Shown in pieces: positions 1 to 9,011 of a DNA stretch of 64,000 nt. Location: contig CAMHUI010000003.1 in the NCBI GenBank assembly GCA_946188345.1, forward strand, positions 1 through 64,000, in the 5' to 3' direction. The notes below the pieces were generated by a model, which did not search any database, was not told the DNA's origin, and was given only the letters and a program-made list of their open reading frames with translations. The position numbers and the translations under genes are program-made. The stretch comes from an uncultured Prevotellaceae bacterium (GTDB taxonomy: Bacteria > Bacteroidota > Bacteroidia > Bacteroidales > Bacteroidaceae). Within the stretch, counting starts at the first letter, position 1; the number at the start of each line of letters is the position of its first letter.

Positions 1-51
1 TTTTTTAACTGTTAATCAGGGGGTCGTTGGTTCAAGCCCATCCTGAAGCGC
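1..51 (+). tRNA. Probable tRNA-Asn (GUU), 3' part only
   Basis: The anticodon loop CTGTTAA (9-15, anticodon GTT), the T-loop TTCAAGC (31-37) with a 5-bp T-stem carrying one T-T mismatch, and the 3' acceptor strand CTGAAGC with discriminator G can be laid out. A strong terminator follows at once, as expected for a tRNA transcript. CCA is not encoded. The first eight bases (T-rich) do not form the expected 5' anticodon stem and there is no D-arm, so either the window starts at a contig or junction edge or this is a degenerate remnant. Confidence 0.45.
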
Positions 52-86
52 AAAGTCCCAGCCGAAAGGTTGGGACTTTTGTTTTT
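52..86 (+). terminator. Rho-independent terminator after the tRNA
   Basis: A 12-bp stem (AAAGTCCCAGCC with GGTTGGGACTTT) is closed by a GAAA tetraloop and followed by a T-rich run. It ends the transcript entering from the left of the window. Confidence 0.85.
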
Positions 87-239
87 CAAGGGTTCTGAGA
101 ATCAAGTATTTGAGGAGTACTAAAAGTCTGTGAGAATGGCAAAAAACTCTTGGAGAGTTGGCGGAAAAGGTCCGGTTTTATTCTAGAACGATGTGTTTCC
201 ATGACAGGTTTCTTCAGGCAAAAATCTTGACTGAAAGAT

Positions 240-269
240 GTTGTTTTTCAGAAATAATAGCTATCTTTG
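240..269 (+). promoter_or_regulatory. Bacteroidetes-type promoter of the maturase-sulfatase pair
   Basis: TATCTTTG at 262-269 matches the TAnnTTTG -7 element. GTTG at 240-243 is an imperfect -33 element 18 bases upstream. The ATG at 304 lies about 35 bases downstream. Nothing else recognisable was seen between 87 and 239. Confidence 0.6.
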
Positions 270-303
270 CAACCAAAACGGTAGATAACTCCATCATTCC
301 GCC

Positions 304-1551
304 ATGAGTACCTATGCTCCATTCGCCCGTCCGCTGTACGTGATGACGAAGCCCGTCGGCAGCCTCTGCAATCTGGCATGCAAGTATTGCTACTATCTCG
401 AGAAAAGCAACATCTACGCCGATGAGCCCCCACGCGAACGCTTCTCGATGAGCGACAGCACGCTCGAGGAGTTCATCCTACAGTATATCGAGGCCCAGAC
501 ACAGCCCAACGTGCTCTTCACCTGGCACGGCGGAGAACCACTCATGCGACCCCTGAGCTTCTACGAACGCATACTGAAACTGCAACGGCAGTATGCCCGC
601 GGACATATCATCGACAACTGCCTGCAGACCAACGGCACCCTGCTCACCGACGAATGGTGCGACTTCTTCCGACGCAACAACTGGCTCATCGGCATCTCCA
701 TCGACGGACCACAGGAGATGCACGACGAATACCGGCGAGCACGAGGAAACCAGCCGTCATTCTACAAGGTGATGCGAGGCATCGAACTGCTGAAGAAGCA
801 TGGCGTGGAATGGAATGCCATGGGCGTGGTGAACGACTTCAATGCCGACTACCCCCTCGACGTCTACCACTTCTACAAAGACATCGGATGCCAGTACATC
901 CAGTTCTCACCCATCATCGAACGCATCCTACACCATGCCGACGGACGACACCTCGCATCCGTCGCCGACGACGCAGAGGGCGAACTCGCAGACTTCTCCG
1001 TCAGCCCCGAACAGTACGGCCGCTTCTGCTGCGACATCTTCGACGAGTGGGTGCGACACGACGTAGGACACATCTTCGTGCAGCTCTTCGACTCCACACT
1101 GGCACGATGGATGGGCGTCGAGCCCGGCGTATGCGCCATGGCAGAGACCTGCGGACATGCAGCCGTCATCGAACACAACGGCGACATCTACTCCTGCGAC
1201 CACTTCGTATTCCCGGAATACCGCCTCGGCAACATCCATACCGACACCATCACCGGCATGATGTACAGCCAACGCCAGAACGACTTCGGGCAAGCTAAAC
1301 GCGACAGCCTGCCCGGCCAGTGCCAACAGTGCGAATGGCGCTTCGCATGCAACGGCGGATGCCCCAAAGACCGCTTCCGCAGCACCAGCAGCGGAGAACA
1401 CGGACTGAACTACCTCTGCGCAGGCTACCGCCGCTTCTTCTCCCACGTAGCCCCCTACATGGACTTCATGAAACACGAACTACAAAACCAACGGCCGCCA
1501 GCCAACATCATGCAGAATATCAACAACATAAAACACCAACAGACACTATGA
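304..1551 (+). CDS. Anaerobic sulfatase-maturating enzyme (radical SAM, anSME)
   Basis: This 415-aa cytosolic radical-SAM enzyme should convert the active-site Ser or Cys of sulfatases to formylglycine. The N-terminus carries the CX3CX2C cluster motif at Cys22, Cys26 and Cys29 (SLCNLACKYC). The C-terminal SPASM-like region holds further cysteines, including CQQCEWRFACNGGC from about residue 340 and a later LCAGY, fitting two auxiliary Fe-S clusters. The length is close to known anSMEs. Its stop overlaps the start of the next gene (ATGA, 1548-1551), and that gene is a sulfatase with a Ser-type motif, so enzyme and substrate are translationally coupled. The family assignment is secure; specificity for this particular sulfatase is inferred. 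Confidence 0.92.
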   Translation: MSTYAPFARPLYVMTKPVGSLCNLACKYCYYLEKSNIYADEPPRERFSMSDSTLEEFILQYIEAQTQPNVLFTWHGGEPLMRPLSFYERILKLQRQYARGHIIDNCLQTNGTLLTDEWCDFFRRNNWLIGISIDGPQEMHDEYRRARGNQPSFYKVMRGIELLKKHGVEWNAMGVVNDFNADYPLDVYHFYKDIGCQYIQFSPIIERILHHADGRHLASVADDAEGELADFSVSPEQYGRFCCDIFDEWVRHDVGHIFVQLFDSTLARWMGVEPGVCAMAETCGHAAVIEHNGDIYSCDHFVFPEYRLGNIHTDTITGMMYSQRQNDFGQAKRDSLPGQCQQCEWRFACNGGCPKDRFRSTSSGEHGLNYLCAGYRRFFSHVAPYMDFMKHELQNQRPPANIMQNINNIKHQQTL

Positions 1552-4118
1552 GAAAAAAAACATCCAGACAAATCCTACTGTCAGCAACAGCACTGCTGCC
1601 AGCAGCGGCAGCCGCACAAGAGGCCGACCAGCGACCAAACATCATGCTCATCGTTGTCGACGACATGGGATACTCCGACCCTCAGTGCTTCGGAGGAGAA
1701 GTAGAGACACCCAACATCAACGCCATGGCAGAGAACGGCGTGCGATTCACACAGTTCTTCAACTGCGGACGAAGCTGCCCCTCACGAGCATCACTCCTCA
1801 CAGGAATGTACGCACAGCAGGTAGGCATCACTGGCATGGGACTAAGCCTCACAAAGAACTGCGTCACCATTCCCGAAGCACTCCTCGGCGCAGGCTACCA
1901 CACCGCCATGAGCGGAAAATGGCACCTCTCACTCACGCAAGGCATCGGCAACAAGCAGGACCAGATGGCATGGCTCTCACATCAGAACACATTCAACGAC
2001 AGACCATTCGCACCAAAAGACACCTATCCATGCAACAGAGGATTCGAAGAACACTGGGGAACAATATGGGGCGTCGTCAACCACTTCGACCCCTTCTCGC
2101 TCGTACACAACGAAGACGCCATCTACACCGATGCCATACCAGAAGACTTCTACTCCACTGACTTCATCACACAGAAAGCCGTCGACATGATCGGAGACCT
2201 CTCACAAGAACAAGAACCATTCTTCATGTACGTCTCCTACAACGCACCACACTGGCCCCTACACGCCAAACCCGAAGACATCGCCAAATACAAGGGACGC
2301 TACGACCAAGGCTGGGACATCCTGCGACAGCAGCGCTACCAGCGAATGGTAGAAATGGGCATCATCAATCCCGAAGAAACACCCATGTCCGACAACGAGT
2401 CAGGACGAACATGGGAAAACGAACCCGACAAAGCACTCATGGCAGCCAACATGGAAGTCCACGCAGCCATGATCGACTGCGTAGACCAAGGCATCGGACG
2501 CATACTCCAAAAACTCAAGGAAACAGGAGAATACGACAACACCATCATCATCTTCACATCCGACAACGGAGCATCACCCGAAAACTACGAAATAGGCGAC
2601 TTCGACCGACACGACCGAACACGCAACGGACAGATGGTAACACGAAACGCACAAGTGCCAGGATCAGAACTCACCTACAACTACATCGGCAACGGATGGG
2701 CAGGAGCCGTCAACACACCATTCAGATACTGGAAAGCAGAGTCATTCCACGGCGGAACAGCAACACCAACCATCATACAGTGGCCGGCAGGACTCAAAGC
2801 CCAACACGGAAGCATCATCAGCCAACCATGCCACTACATCGACATCATGCCCACATGCCTCGAACTGGCCAACGCCACCTACCCCCAAACCTACAACGGA
2901 AACAACATACAACCCCTGCCAGCAGAAGGACAAAGCCTCATGCCACTCCTCAACGGCGACACATGGCAGGAAGAACGAACCATGTTCTGGGAACACGAGA
3001 AAGGACGAGCCGTACGCGTAGGCGACTGGAAGATGACATCCCTGCGAAACGGAGGATGGCAACTCTTCAACATGCGCAACGACTACTCCGAAACCAACAA
3101 CGTCGCCGCTGAGCACCCCGACAAAGTGCGCGAACTCAAAAACCTATGGAACAACTGGGCACGAAGCGTAGGACTCAACGTCAGCGACGACATACCCGAC
3201 ACCGACAAAGAACTCGTATTCTACTACCCTTTCGACGGGACCCTTGACGAAGGGGCCGAACACGCCTACACGCTCACACCGGCGGCAGCAGGCTACTCCT
3301 TCGCCGAGGGAAAACAAGGACAAGCACTCGCACTCAACGGCAACGCACAATACGTCGACATGAACACCACCGGACTCGTCAACACACAAAACACACAGTA
3401 CACACTCTGCTGCTGGGTCTACGACGAAGAAACAGCCATACCCACATCAGGAAACACACAGGACGGTGCCTACTTCCGTGACGAAGTCATCGTAGCACAG
3501 AAAGACAACGCCGGGACAGGACGCATCACACTCTACGCACGCATCGAGACACCAACCGTAGCAGGCAACACACGATACTACTACGACAACTTCATCGGAG
3601 GCAACCACAACCGCTCCAACGACGGAGCATTCCAGCGCGGACGATGGCAACACGTCGCCGTCGTATGCGACCCCGTAGAACGAAACATCACCTTCTACGT
3701 CGACGGCGAGCGCAACCGAACCGTATCCGCCACCACCTTCGAAGCCTGCACAGGAGGATTCCGCATCGGCGGACACAAAGCCAACAAAGACTATTGGCAC
3801 GGACGCATCGACGAGCTGTACCTCTTCCGAGGCATCCTCACACCCGACGAGATACGACAAGTACGCGACGGCAACTACCTGACCAACATCGAAGCCGTTG
3901 AAAAGGACAACTTCGATATCAGCTACGATGCCAAGACGCGGCAGCTCAGCACCAACGGCAAGGTCAGCCACATCAGTGTCTACACGCCTGCAGGCCAGAC
4001 CGTGGTGAGTAGCGACAGGCAAACCATAGTGTCGCTCGACAGCCTGCCGAAGGGCACCTATCTGGTCACCGCCACCGATCAGCAAGGCCGGCAGGTGTCA
4101 GCAAAGGTGAGGAGGTGA
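1548..4118 (+). CDS. Secreted Ser-type sulfatase with LamG-like domain and C-terminal sorting-like tail
   Basis: The ORF-track start at 1320 is a shadow extension. The real start is the ATG at 1548, followed by a signal peptide (MRKKTSRQILL...AAAAAQ), giving 856 aa. Residues about 30-530 are an alkaline-phosphatase-fold sulfatase with metal-ligand motifs VDDMGYSD and TSDNGAS. The activation motif reads S76-C-P-S-R80 then ASLLTG. Counting from the P-S-R, the residue to be converted is Ser76, so it is a Ser-type sulfatase. A concanavalin/LamG-like domain follows (about 555-780), then a tail ending KGTYLVTATDQQGRQVSAKV that resembles type-A C-terminal sorting domains. It hydrolyses sulfate esters, probably on glycans outside the cytoplasm; the exact substrate is unknown. 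Codon choice is odd (heavy CGA, GGA, ACA) until about 3890, then changes. Confidence 0.9.
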   Translation: MRKKTSRQILLSATALLPAAAAAQEADQRPNIMLIVVDDMGYSDPQCFGGEVETPNINAMAENGVRFTQFFNCGRSCPSRASLLTGMYAQQVGITGMGLSLTKNCVTIPEALLGAGYHTAMSGKWHLSLTQGIGNKQDQMAWLSHQNTFNDRPFAPKDTYPCNRGFEEHWGTIWGVVNHFDPFSLVHNEDAIYTDAIPEDFYSTDFITQKAVDMIGDLSQEQEPFFMYVSYNAPHWPLHAKPEDIAKYKGRYDQGWDILRQQRYQRMVEMGIINPEETPMSDNESGRTWENEPDKALMAANMEVHAAMIDCVDQGIGRILQKLKETGEYDNTIIIFTSDNGASPENYEIGDFDRHDRTRNGQMVTRNAQVPGSELTYNYIGNGWAGAVNTPFRYWKAESFHGGTATPTIIQWPAGLKAQHGSIISQPCHYIDIMPTCLELANATYPQTYNGNNIQPLPAEGQSLMPLLNGDTWQEERTMFWEHEKGRAVRVGDWKMTSLRNGGWQLFNMRNDYSETNNVAAEHPDKVRELKNLWNNWARSVGLNVSDDIPDTDKELVFYYPFDGTLDEGAEHAYTLTPAAAGYSFAEGKQGQALALNGNAQYVDMNTTGLVNTQNTQYTLCCWVYDEETAIPTSGNTQDGAYFRDEVIVAQKDNAGTGRITLYARIETPTVAGNTRYYYDNFIGGNHNRSNDGAFQRGRWQHVAVVCDPVERNITFYVDGERNRTVSATTFEACTGGFRIGGHKANKDYWHGRIDELYLFRGILTPDEIRQVRDGNYLTNIEAVEKDNFDISYDAKTRQLSTNGKVSHISVYTPAGQTVVSSDRQTIVSLDSLPKGTYLVTATDQQGRQVSAKVRR

Positions 4119-4170
4119 ATGAAAAAACAAAAAGTGAAAAGTTCGGGAACTTAAGAAAAACAGCTAAAAA

Positions 4171-4202
4171 TTTGGTTATTAAGGAAAAAGTTCGTAACTT
4201 TG
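4171..4202 (+). promoter_or_regulatory. Promoter of the rimP-nusA-infB operon
   Basis: TTTG (4171-4174), 20 bases, then TAACTTTG (4195-4202) is a textbook Bacteroidetes promoter. It lies about 50-75 bases upstream of rimP. Confidence 0.85.
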
Positions 4203-4220
4203 CACCCGTTCAGTGGAATT

Positions 4221-4243
4221 GAGGGGCCCAAACAGGGCTCCTC
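4221..4243 (+). promoter_or_regulatory. Leader hairpin upstream of rimP
   Basis: Within the predicted 5' UTR, GAGGGGCCC and GGGCTCCTC can pair (9 bp with one G-T) around an AAACA loop. It ends 12 bases before the annotated rimP ATG, so it could modulate translation or early elongation. No long T-run follows, so it is not an obvious terminator. The role is inferred only. Confidence 0.5.
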
Positions 4244-4255
4244 ATTCTGTTTAAA

Positions 4256-4744
4256 ATGGATGAAATCCAAACTATTATGATTGACAAGAACATCGTAAAA
4301 AAGTATGTAGAAGAGTGGCTCCAGGACAAGGACTACTTTTTGGTAGACATTGAGATTAGTGCAGACAACCGGATTGTTGTCGAGATAGACCATGCCGACG
4401 GCGTGTGGATTGAAGACTGTGTAGAACTGAGCCGCTATATTGAAGACCACCTCGACCGTGAAAAGGAAGACTTTGAGCTGGAGGTAGGTTCTGCTGGACT
4501 GGGCCAGCCCTTCAAGGTGGTGCAGCAATATAAAAACTTCATCGGCAAGGACGTGGAAGTACTCTGCACCGACGGCAAGAAGATGAAAGGCGTGCTCAGC
4601 AGCGTCGACGAACCTATGTTCACCGTCACCGTCGAAGAAAAGGTGAAGGAGGAAGGCAAAAAGCGCCCTGTCATTCAGGCTGTGGAACACACCTTCAATA
4701 TGAACGAGGTGAAGTATTGCAAGTATCTCATCAACTTCAAATAA
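4256..4744 (+). CDS. rimP: Ribosome maturation factor RimP
   Basis: This 162-aa protein is required for 30S subunit maturation. The conserved RimP core is visible: FLVDIEISADNRIVVEID near the N-terminus, then DCVELSRYIEDHLD and the EVGSAGLGQPF segment. It is first in the classical rimP-nusA-infB order, 30 bases before nusA. An alternative start at the eighth codon (4277, MIDKNIVKKYVEEWL) looks more like typical Bacteroidetes RimP N-termini and may be the true start. A TAACTTTG promoter and a leader hairpin lie upstream. Confidence 0.93.
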   Translation: MDEIQTIMIDKNIVKKYVEEWLQDKDYFLVDIEISADNRIVVEIDHADGVWIEDCVELSRYIEDHLDREKEDFELEVGSAGLGQPFKVVQQYKNFIGKDVEVLCTDGKKMKGVLSSVDEPMFTVTVEEKVKEEGKKRPVIQAVEHTFNMNEVKYCKYLINFK

Positions 4745-4774
4745 GTGAAAAATCAAAATTAAAAAATATAGATA

Positions 4775-6034
4775 ATGGCAACAAAAAAATCAGAAACCAT
4801 GAGCATGATCGATACGTTCCGCGAGTTTAAGGAAACGAAGAACATCGATCGTACTACGTTGGTGAGCGTGCTGGAAGAAAGCTTCCGCAACGTGCTCGCA
4901 AAGATTTATGGCAGCGACGAGAACTTCGATGTCATTGTGAATCCCGACAAGGGCGATTTTGAAATCTATCGTAACCGCATCGTCGTAGCCGACGGTGAGG
5001 TGGCCGACGAGAACAAGCAGATTGCGCTCTCTGAAGCCCAGAAGATTGAGCCCGATTACGAGATTGACGAGGAAGTGTCGGAGAGCGTCGACTTTGCCAA
5101 GTTCGGCCGTCGCGCCATCCTCAACCTGCGTCAGACGCTGGCATCCAAGATTCTCGAACTGGAGCATGACTCGCTGTACAACAAGTACAAGGACAGAGTC
5201 GGACAGATTACCTCCGGAGAGGTCTATCAGGTTTGGAAGCGCGAGGTGTTGCTCATCGACGACGAGGGCAACGAGCTGCTGCTGCCGAAGTCGGAGCAGA
5301 TTCCCAATGACCAGTACCACAAGGGTGAGACACTGCGCGCCGTCATCCTGCGCGTTGACAATGAGAACAACAATCCGAAGATTATTCTCTCGCGCACCAG
5401 CCCCACCTTCCTGGAGCGTCTTCTCGAAGCTGAGGTACCCGAAATCAACGACGGTCTCATCTCCATCAAAAAGATTGCCCGCATGCCGGGTGAGCGCGCC
5501 AAGATTGCTGTCGAGAGCTACGACGACCGCATCGACCCCGTAGGAGCCTGCGTCGGCGTGAAGGGCAGCCGCGTTCACGGCATCGTGCGCGAACTGAACA
5601 ACGAGAACATTGACGTCATCAACTACACCTCCAATGTGAAACTCTTCATCCAGCGCGCCCTCAGCCCAGCCCGCGTCTCCAGCATCAACATCAACGAGGA
5701 GGAGCGCAAGGCAGAGGTATTCCTGCAGCCTGAAGAAGTATCTCTCGCCATCGGTAAGGGCGGACTCAACATCAAGCTCGCCTCCATGCTTACAGAGTAT
5801 ACCATCGACGTCTTCCGCGAAATCGCTGAGAACGAGGATGAGGAAGATATCTACCTCGATGAGTTTGCCGACGAGGTTGACCAGTGGGTCATCGACGCCA
5901 TCAAGGCCATCGGACTTGACACCGCTAAGCAGGTCATCAACGCTCCACGCGAGATGCTGATTGAGCGTGCCGACCTCGAGGAGGAAACCGTCGACCAGCT
6001 GCTTGAGGTTCTCAAGGCAGAATTCGAGCAGTAA
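4775..6034 (+). CDS. nusA: Transcription termination/antitermination factor NusA
   Basis: A 419-aa RNA-polymerase-binding factor. The N-terminal RNAP-binding domain (about 1-130) is followed by an S1 domain (about 135-205) and tandem KH domains (about 230-350, with [19 protein letters not shown] and [15 protein letters not shown]-like GXXG motifs). A short acidic helix-hairpin-helix tail ends [16 protein letters not shown]. It lacks the two long acidic repeats of E. coli NusA. Position between rimP and infB confirms identity. Confidence 0.95.
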   Translation: MATKKSETMSMIDTFREFKETKNIDRTTLVSVLEESFRNVLAKIYGSDENFDVIVNPDKGDFEIYRNRIVVADGEVADENKQIALSEAQKIEPDYEIDEEVSESVDFAKFGRRAILNLRQTLASKILELEHDSLYNKYKDRVGQITSGEVYQVWKREVLLIDDEGNELLLPKSEQIPNDQYHKGETLRAVILRVDNENNNPKIILSRTSPTFLERLLEAEVPEINDGLISIKKIARMPGERAKIAVESYDDRIDPVGACVGVKGSRVHGIVRELNNENIDVINYTSNVKLFIQRALSPARVSSININEEERKAEVFLQPEEVSLAIGKGGLNIKLASMLTEYTIDVFREIAENEDEEDIYLDEFADEVDQWVIDAIKAIGLDTAKQVINAPREMLIERADLEEETVDQLLEVLKAEFEQ

Positions 6035-6080
6035 GCCGACTATTCAACATTCAAAAGTAAAAAATCAAAAATCATCAAGA

Positions 6081-8894
6081 ATGAGCATCAGATTAAACAA
6101 AGCCATCAGTGAACTTAACATCGGACTCCAGACGGCAGTGGAGTTCCTGACGAAGAAATACGGATTGCCCGAAGACTCCCTCAGCCTGACTTCGAAGATT
6201 GACGACGAGCAGCATCAGTCACTCATTGAAGCCTTCAAGCAGGACAAGGAAGTGCGGTCGCAGGCCGAGAAACTCTTCCCCAAGAAGCCCAAGGAAAAGA
6301 AGCCCCAGGCCGAGCCCAAGGAGACAAGGGCCGAGAGCCTGCTCGGCTCCACGCCCCAACAGAAGTTCAATCCGTTGGGTAAGATAGACTTGGACACCCT
6401 TGGAAAGAAGCCTGCGCCGAAAGAGTCTGCTGCTCCCCAGCCCGAGCCAAAAGCCGAGCCCGAAACAAAGGCCGAGGCTGCTGCCGTCAGCCCCAAGCCC
6501 GAGACAACTGAGAAACCAAAGAAAGCAGAGAAGCCTGAAGCCACCGCTACAGTCGAGAAGAACGAACCTGTTGAGCAACCCGTGGCTGAAGAAAAACCTG
6601 TATCACCGGAGGTTTCTGAAAATTCCGAGCCCACTGAGCCCGCTGAGAGTTCTGAAGTCTTCCAGACCAAAAACGAGAAGAAGCTTCTCGCTACGCCCAA
6701 GGTGAACGTTCTGGGCAAGATAGACCTCGACTCGCTCAACCAGAGCACCCGTCCTAAGAAGAAGTCTAAGGAGGAGCGCCGCAAGGAGCGCGAGGAAAAA
6801 GCCCAGCAGTCGCGCGACGGCAAGAAGAAGCGCGAGCGCATCAACAAGGTGCGCGTCGACATCAATGCCGAGGCCAACCAGCCGCAGGGCAACCCCAACA
6901 AGGGCAGCAACGGTCCGAAAGGCGATGCCGGCGGCAAGAAAGATAAGAAAAAGAAGAATCGCGGACGCAATCAGAAGCCGCTCGAGGTAAACGAAGAGGA
7001 CGTGGCACGTCAGGTCAAGGAGACGTTGGCCCGACTCACCAACAAGCAGACCCAGAACAAGAAGGGTGCCAAATATCGCAAGGAGAAACGCGAAGCCGTT
7101 CAGGAGCGCCTCAACGAAGAGATGGCCGAACAGGCTGCAGAGAGCAAGACGCTGAAACTCACCGAATTCGTCACCGTCAGCGAGTTGGCCACGATGATGA
7201 ACGTCGGCGTCACGCAAGTCATCTCTACGCTTATGTCCGTCGGCATCATGGTCAGCATCAATCAGCGCCTCGACGCCGAGACCATCAACCTCGTAGCAGA
7301 CGAGTTTGGCTTCAAGACCGAATACGTCAGTGCTGAGGTGCAGGAAGCCGTCAGCGAGGAAGCCGACGATGAGAACGACCTCGTTCCGCGCGCACCGATA
7401 GTGACTGTCATGGGACACGTAGACCATGGTAAGACCTCACTTCTCGACTACATCCGCAAGACCAACGTCATCGCCGGTGAGGCCGGCGGCATCACTCAGC
7501 ACATCGGTGCCTACAACGTTAAACTCGAGGACGGCCGACGCATCACCTTCCTCGACACCCCGGGACACGAGGCCTTCACCGCCATGCGAGCCCGTGGAAC
7601 ACAGGTTACCGACATCGCCATCATCATTGTCGCTGCCGACGACTCCGTGATGCCCACCACCAAAGAGGCCATCGCCCACGCACAGGCGGCCAACGTGCCC
7701 ATGGTGTTCGCCATTAATAAGATAGACAAACCCGGAGCCAACCCCGACAAGATACGCGAAGACCTCGCCCAGATGAACCTTCTCGTAGAGGAGTGGGGTG
7801 GAAAATACCAATGTCAGGAAATCTCCGCTAAAAAAGGCCAGGGCGTCAGCGAACTGCTCGAGAAAGTACTCCTCGAAGCCGAGATGCTCGACCTGAAAGC
7901 CAACCCCAACCGCAAGGCCACAGGTAGCATCATCGAGTCCTCGCTTGACAAGGGTCGCGGCTATGTCTCCACGGTGCTCGTCTCCAACGGCACGCTGCGC
8001 GTCGGCGACAACGTCATCGCCGGAACCGCCTGGGGACGCATCAAGGCCATGTTCAACGAGCGCAACCAGCGCATCACCGAAGCCCGTCCAGCCGAACCCG
8101 TCATCATACTTGGACTCAACGGAGCACCCACTGCCGGCGACACCTTCCACGTCCTCGACACCGAGCAGGAAGCACGCGAGATAGCCAACAAGCGCCTCCA
8201 GCTGCAGCGCGAACAGGGGCTGCGCACTCAGAAGCGACTCACCCTCAGCGATATCTCACACCGCATCGCACTCGGATCCTTCAAGGAACTCAACATCATC
8301 GTCAAGGGCGACACCGACGGCTCCATCGAAGCCCTCAGCGACTCCTTCATCAAACTCTCAACCGAGAAAATCAAGGTCAACGTCATCTACAAGGCAGTCG
8401 GACAAATCTCCGAGAGCGATGTCACCCTGGCTGATGCTTCCGACGCACTCATCGTAGGCTTCCAGGTGCGCCCCTCAGGAGCCGCCCGCAAGCTGGCCGA
8501 CAACGAAGGTGTGGAAATCAACACCTACTCCGTCATCTACGATGCCATCGACGACGTGAAGTCGGCCATGGAAGGCATGCTCGACAAGGTGAAGAAGGAA
8601 GTCGTCACCGGACAGGTGGAAGTCCGCCAGGTCTTCAAGATTTCCAAGGTAGGCACCGTAGCCGGAGCCATCGTCACCGAAGGCAAGGTGCACAACAAAG
8701 ACAAGGCCCGCGTCATCCGCGACGGCATCGTCGTCCACACAGCACCCATCGGAGCACTCAAACGCTATAAAGACGACGTCAAGGAGGTTGCCACCGGCTT
8801 CGAGTGCGGTATCTCACTCTCCAACTACAACGACATCCTTGAAGGCGACATCCTCGAGACCTTCACCGAGATAGAAGTACAGCAGACCCTCTAA
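6081..8894 (+). CDS. infB: Translation initiation factor IF-2
   Basis: The ORF track begins at 5961 inside nusA. The real start is the ATG at 6081 ([17 protein letters not shown]), giving 937 aa. An IF2_N domain (1-55) is followed by a long low-complexity Lys/Glu/Pro linker, a second IF2_N-like segment (about 355-420) and the GTPase domain. G1 is GHVDHGKT at about 443, with DTPGHE and NKID further on. The beta-barrel and C-terminal fMet-tRNA-binding domains complete it. It delivers initiator tRNA to the 30S subunit and is the last gene of the rimP-nusA-infB operon. Confidence 0.96.
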   Translation: MSIRLNKAISELNIGLQTAVEFLTKKYGLPEDSLSLTSKIDDEQHQSLIEAFKQDKEVRSQAEKLFPKKPKEKKPQAEPKETRAESLLGSTPQQKFNPLGKIDLDTLGKKPAPKESAAPQPEPKAEPETKAEAAAVSPKPETTEKPKKAEKPEATATVEKNEPVEQPVAEEKPVSPEVSENSEPTEPAESSEVFQTKNEKKLLATPKVNVLGKIDLDSLNQSTRPKKKSKEERRKEREEKAQQSRDGKKKRERINKVRVDINAEANQPQGNPNKGSNGPKGDAGGKKDKKKKNRGRNQKPLEVNEEDVARQVKETLARLTNKQTQNKKGAKYRKEKREAVQERLNEEMAEQAAESKTLKLTEFVTVSELATMMNVGVTQVISTLMSVGIMVSINQRLDAETINLVADEFGFKTEYVSAEVQEAVSEEADDENDLVPRAPIVTVMGHVDHGKTSLLDYIRKTNVIAGEAGGITQHIGAYNVKLEDGRRITFLDTPGHEAFTAMRARGTQVTDIAIIIVAADDSVMPTTKEAIAHAQAANVPMVFAINKIDKPGANPDKIREDLAQMNLLVEEWGGKYQCQEISAKKGQGVSELLEKVLLEAEMLDLKANPNRKATGSIIESSLDKGRGYVSTVLVSNGTLRVGDNVIAGTAWGRIKAMFNERNQRITEARPAEPVIILGLNGAPTAGDTFHVLDTEQEAREIANKRLQLQREQGLRTQKRLTLSDISHRIALGSFKELNIIVKGDTDGSIEALSDSFIKLSTEKIKVNVIYKAVGQISESDVTLADASDALIVGFQVRPSGAARKLADNEGVEINTYSVIYDAIDDVKSAMEGMLDKVKKEVVTGQVEVRQVFKISKVGTVAGAIVTEGKVHNKDKARVIRDGIVVHTAPIGALKRYKDDVKEVATGFECGISLSNYNDILEGDILETFTEIEVQQTL

Positions 8895-8904
8895 CCCCCC
8901 CAAA

Positions 8905-8976
8905 AAGTGAAAAGTGAAAAACGAAAAGTAAAATAACCGCATCCCGCGACGACTTTTCATTATTCACTTTTCACTT
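8905..8976. repeat. GTGAAAA-type heptanucleotide hairpin after infB
   Basis: Tandem seven-base words (GTGAAAA, GTGAAAA, ACGAAAA) run into an inverted copy at 8952-8976. The two 25-base arms pair with three mismatches. It may serve as a terminator or mRNA 3' structure for the rimP-nusA-infB operon. The same sequence family recurs at 10313-10385 and, as a half copy, near 4127-4145. Confidence 0.7.
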
Positions 8977-9011
8977 CCCAGTAGGGGCATCATTCTTAAA
9001 TCACAAACACC

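Noticed and set aside
1320-1547. N-terminal extension of the sulfatase ORF in the track
   Set aside because: It overlaps the maturase in another frame and encodes Arg/Pro-rich nonsense; the ATG at 1548 is followed by a proper signal peptide and overlaps the stop as ATGA.
6215-6970. 251-aa antisense ORF in infB
   Set aside because: Shadow of the low-complexity Lys/Glu-rich linker of IF-2; the composition (Ser/Phe/Leu-rich) is a frame artefact.
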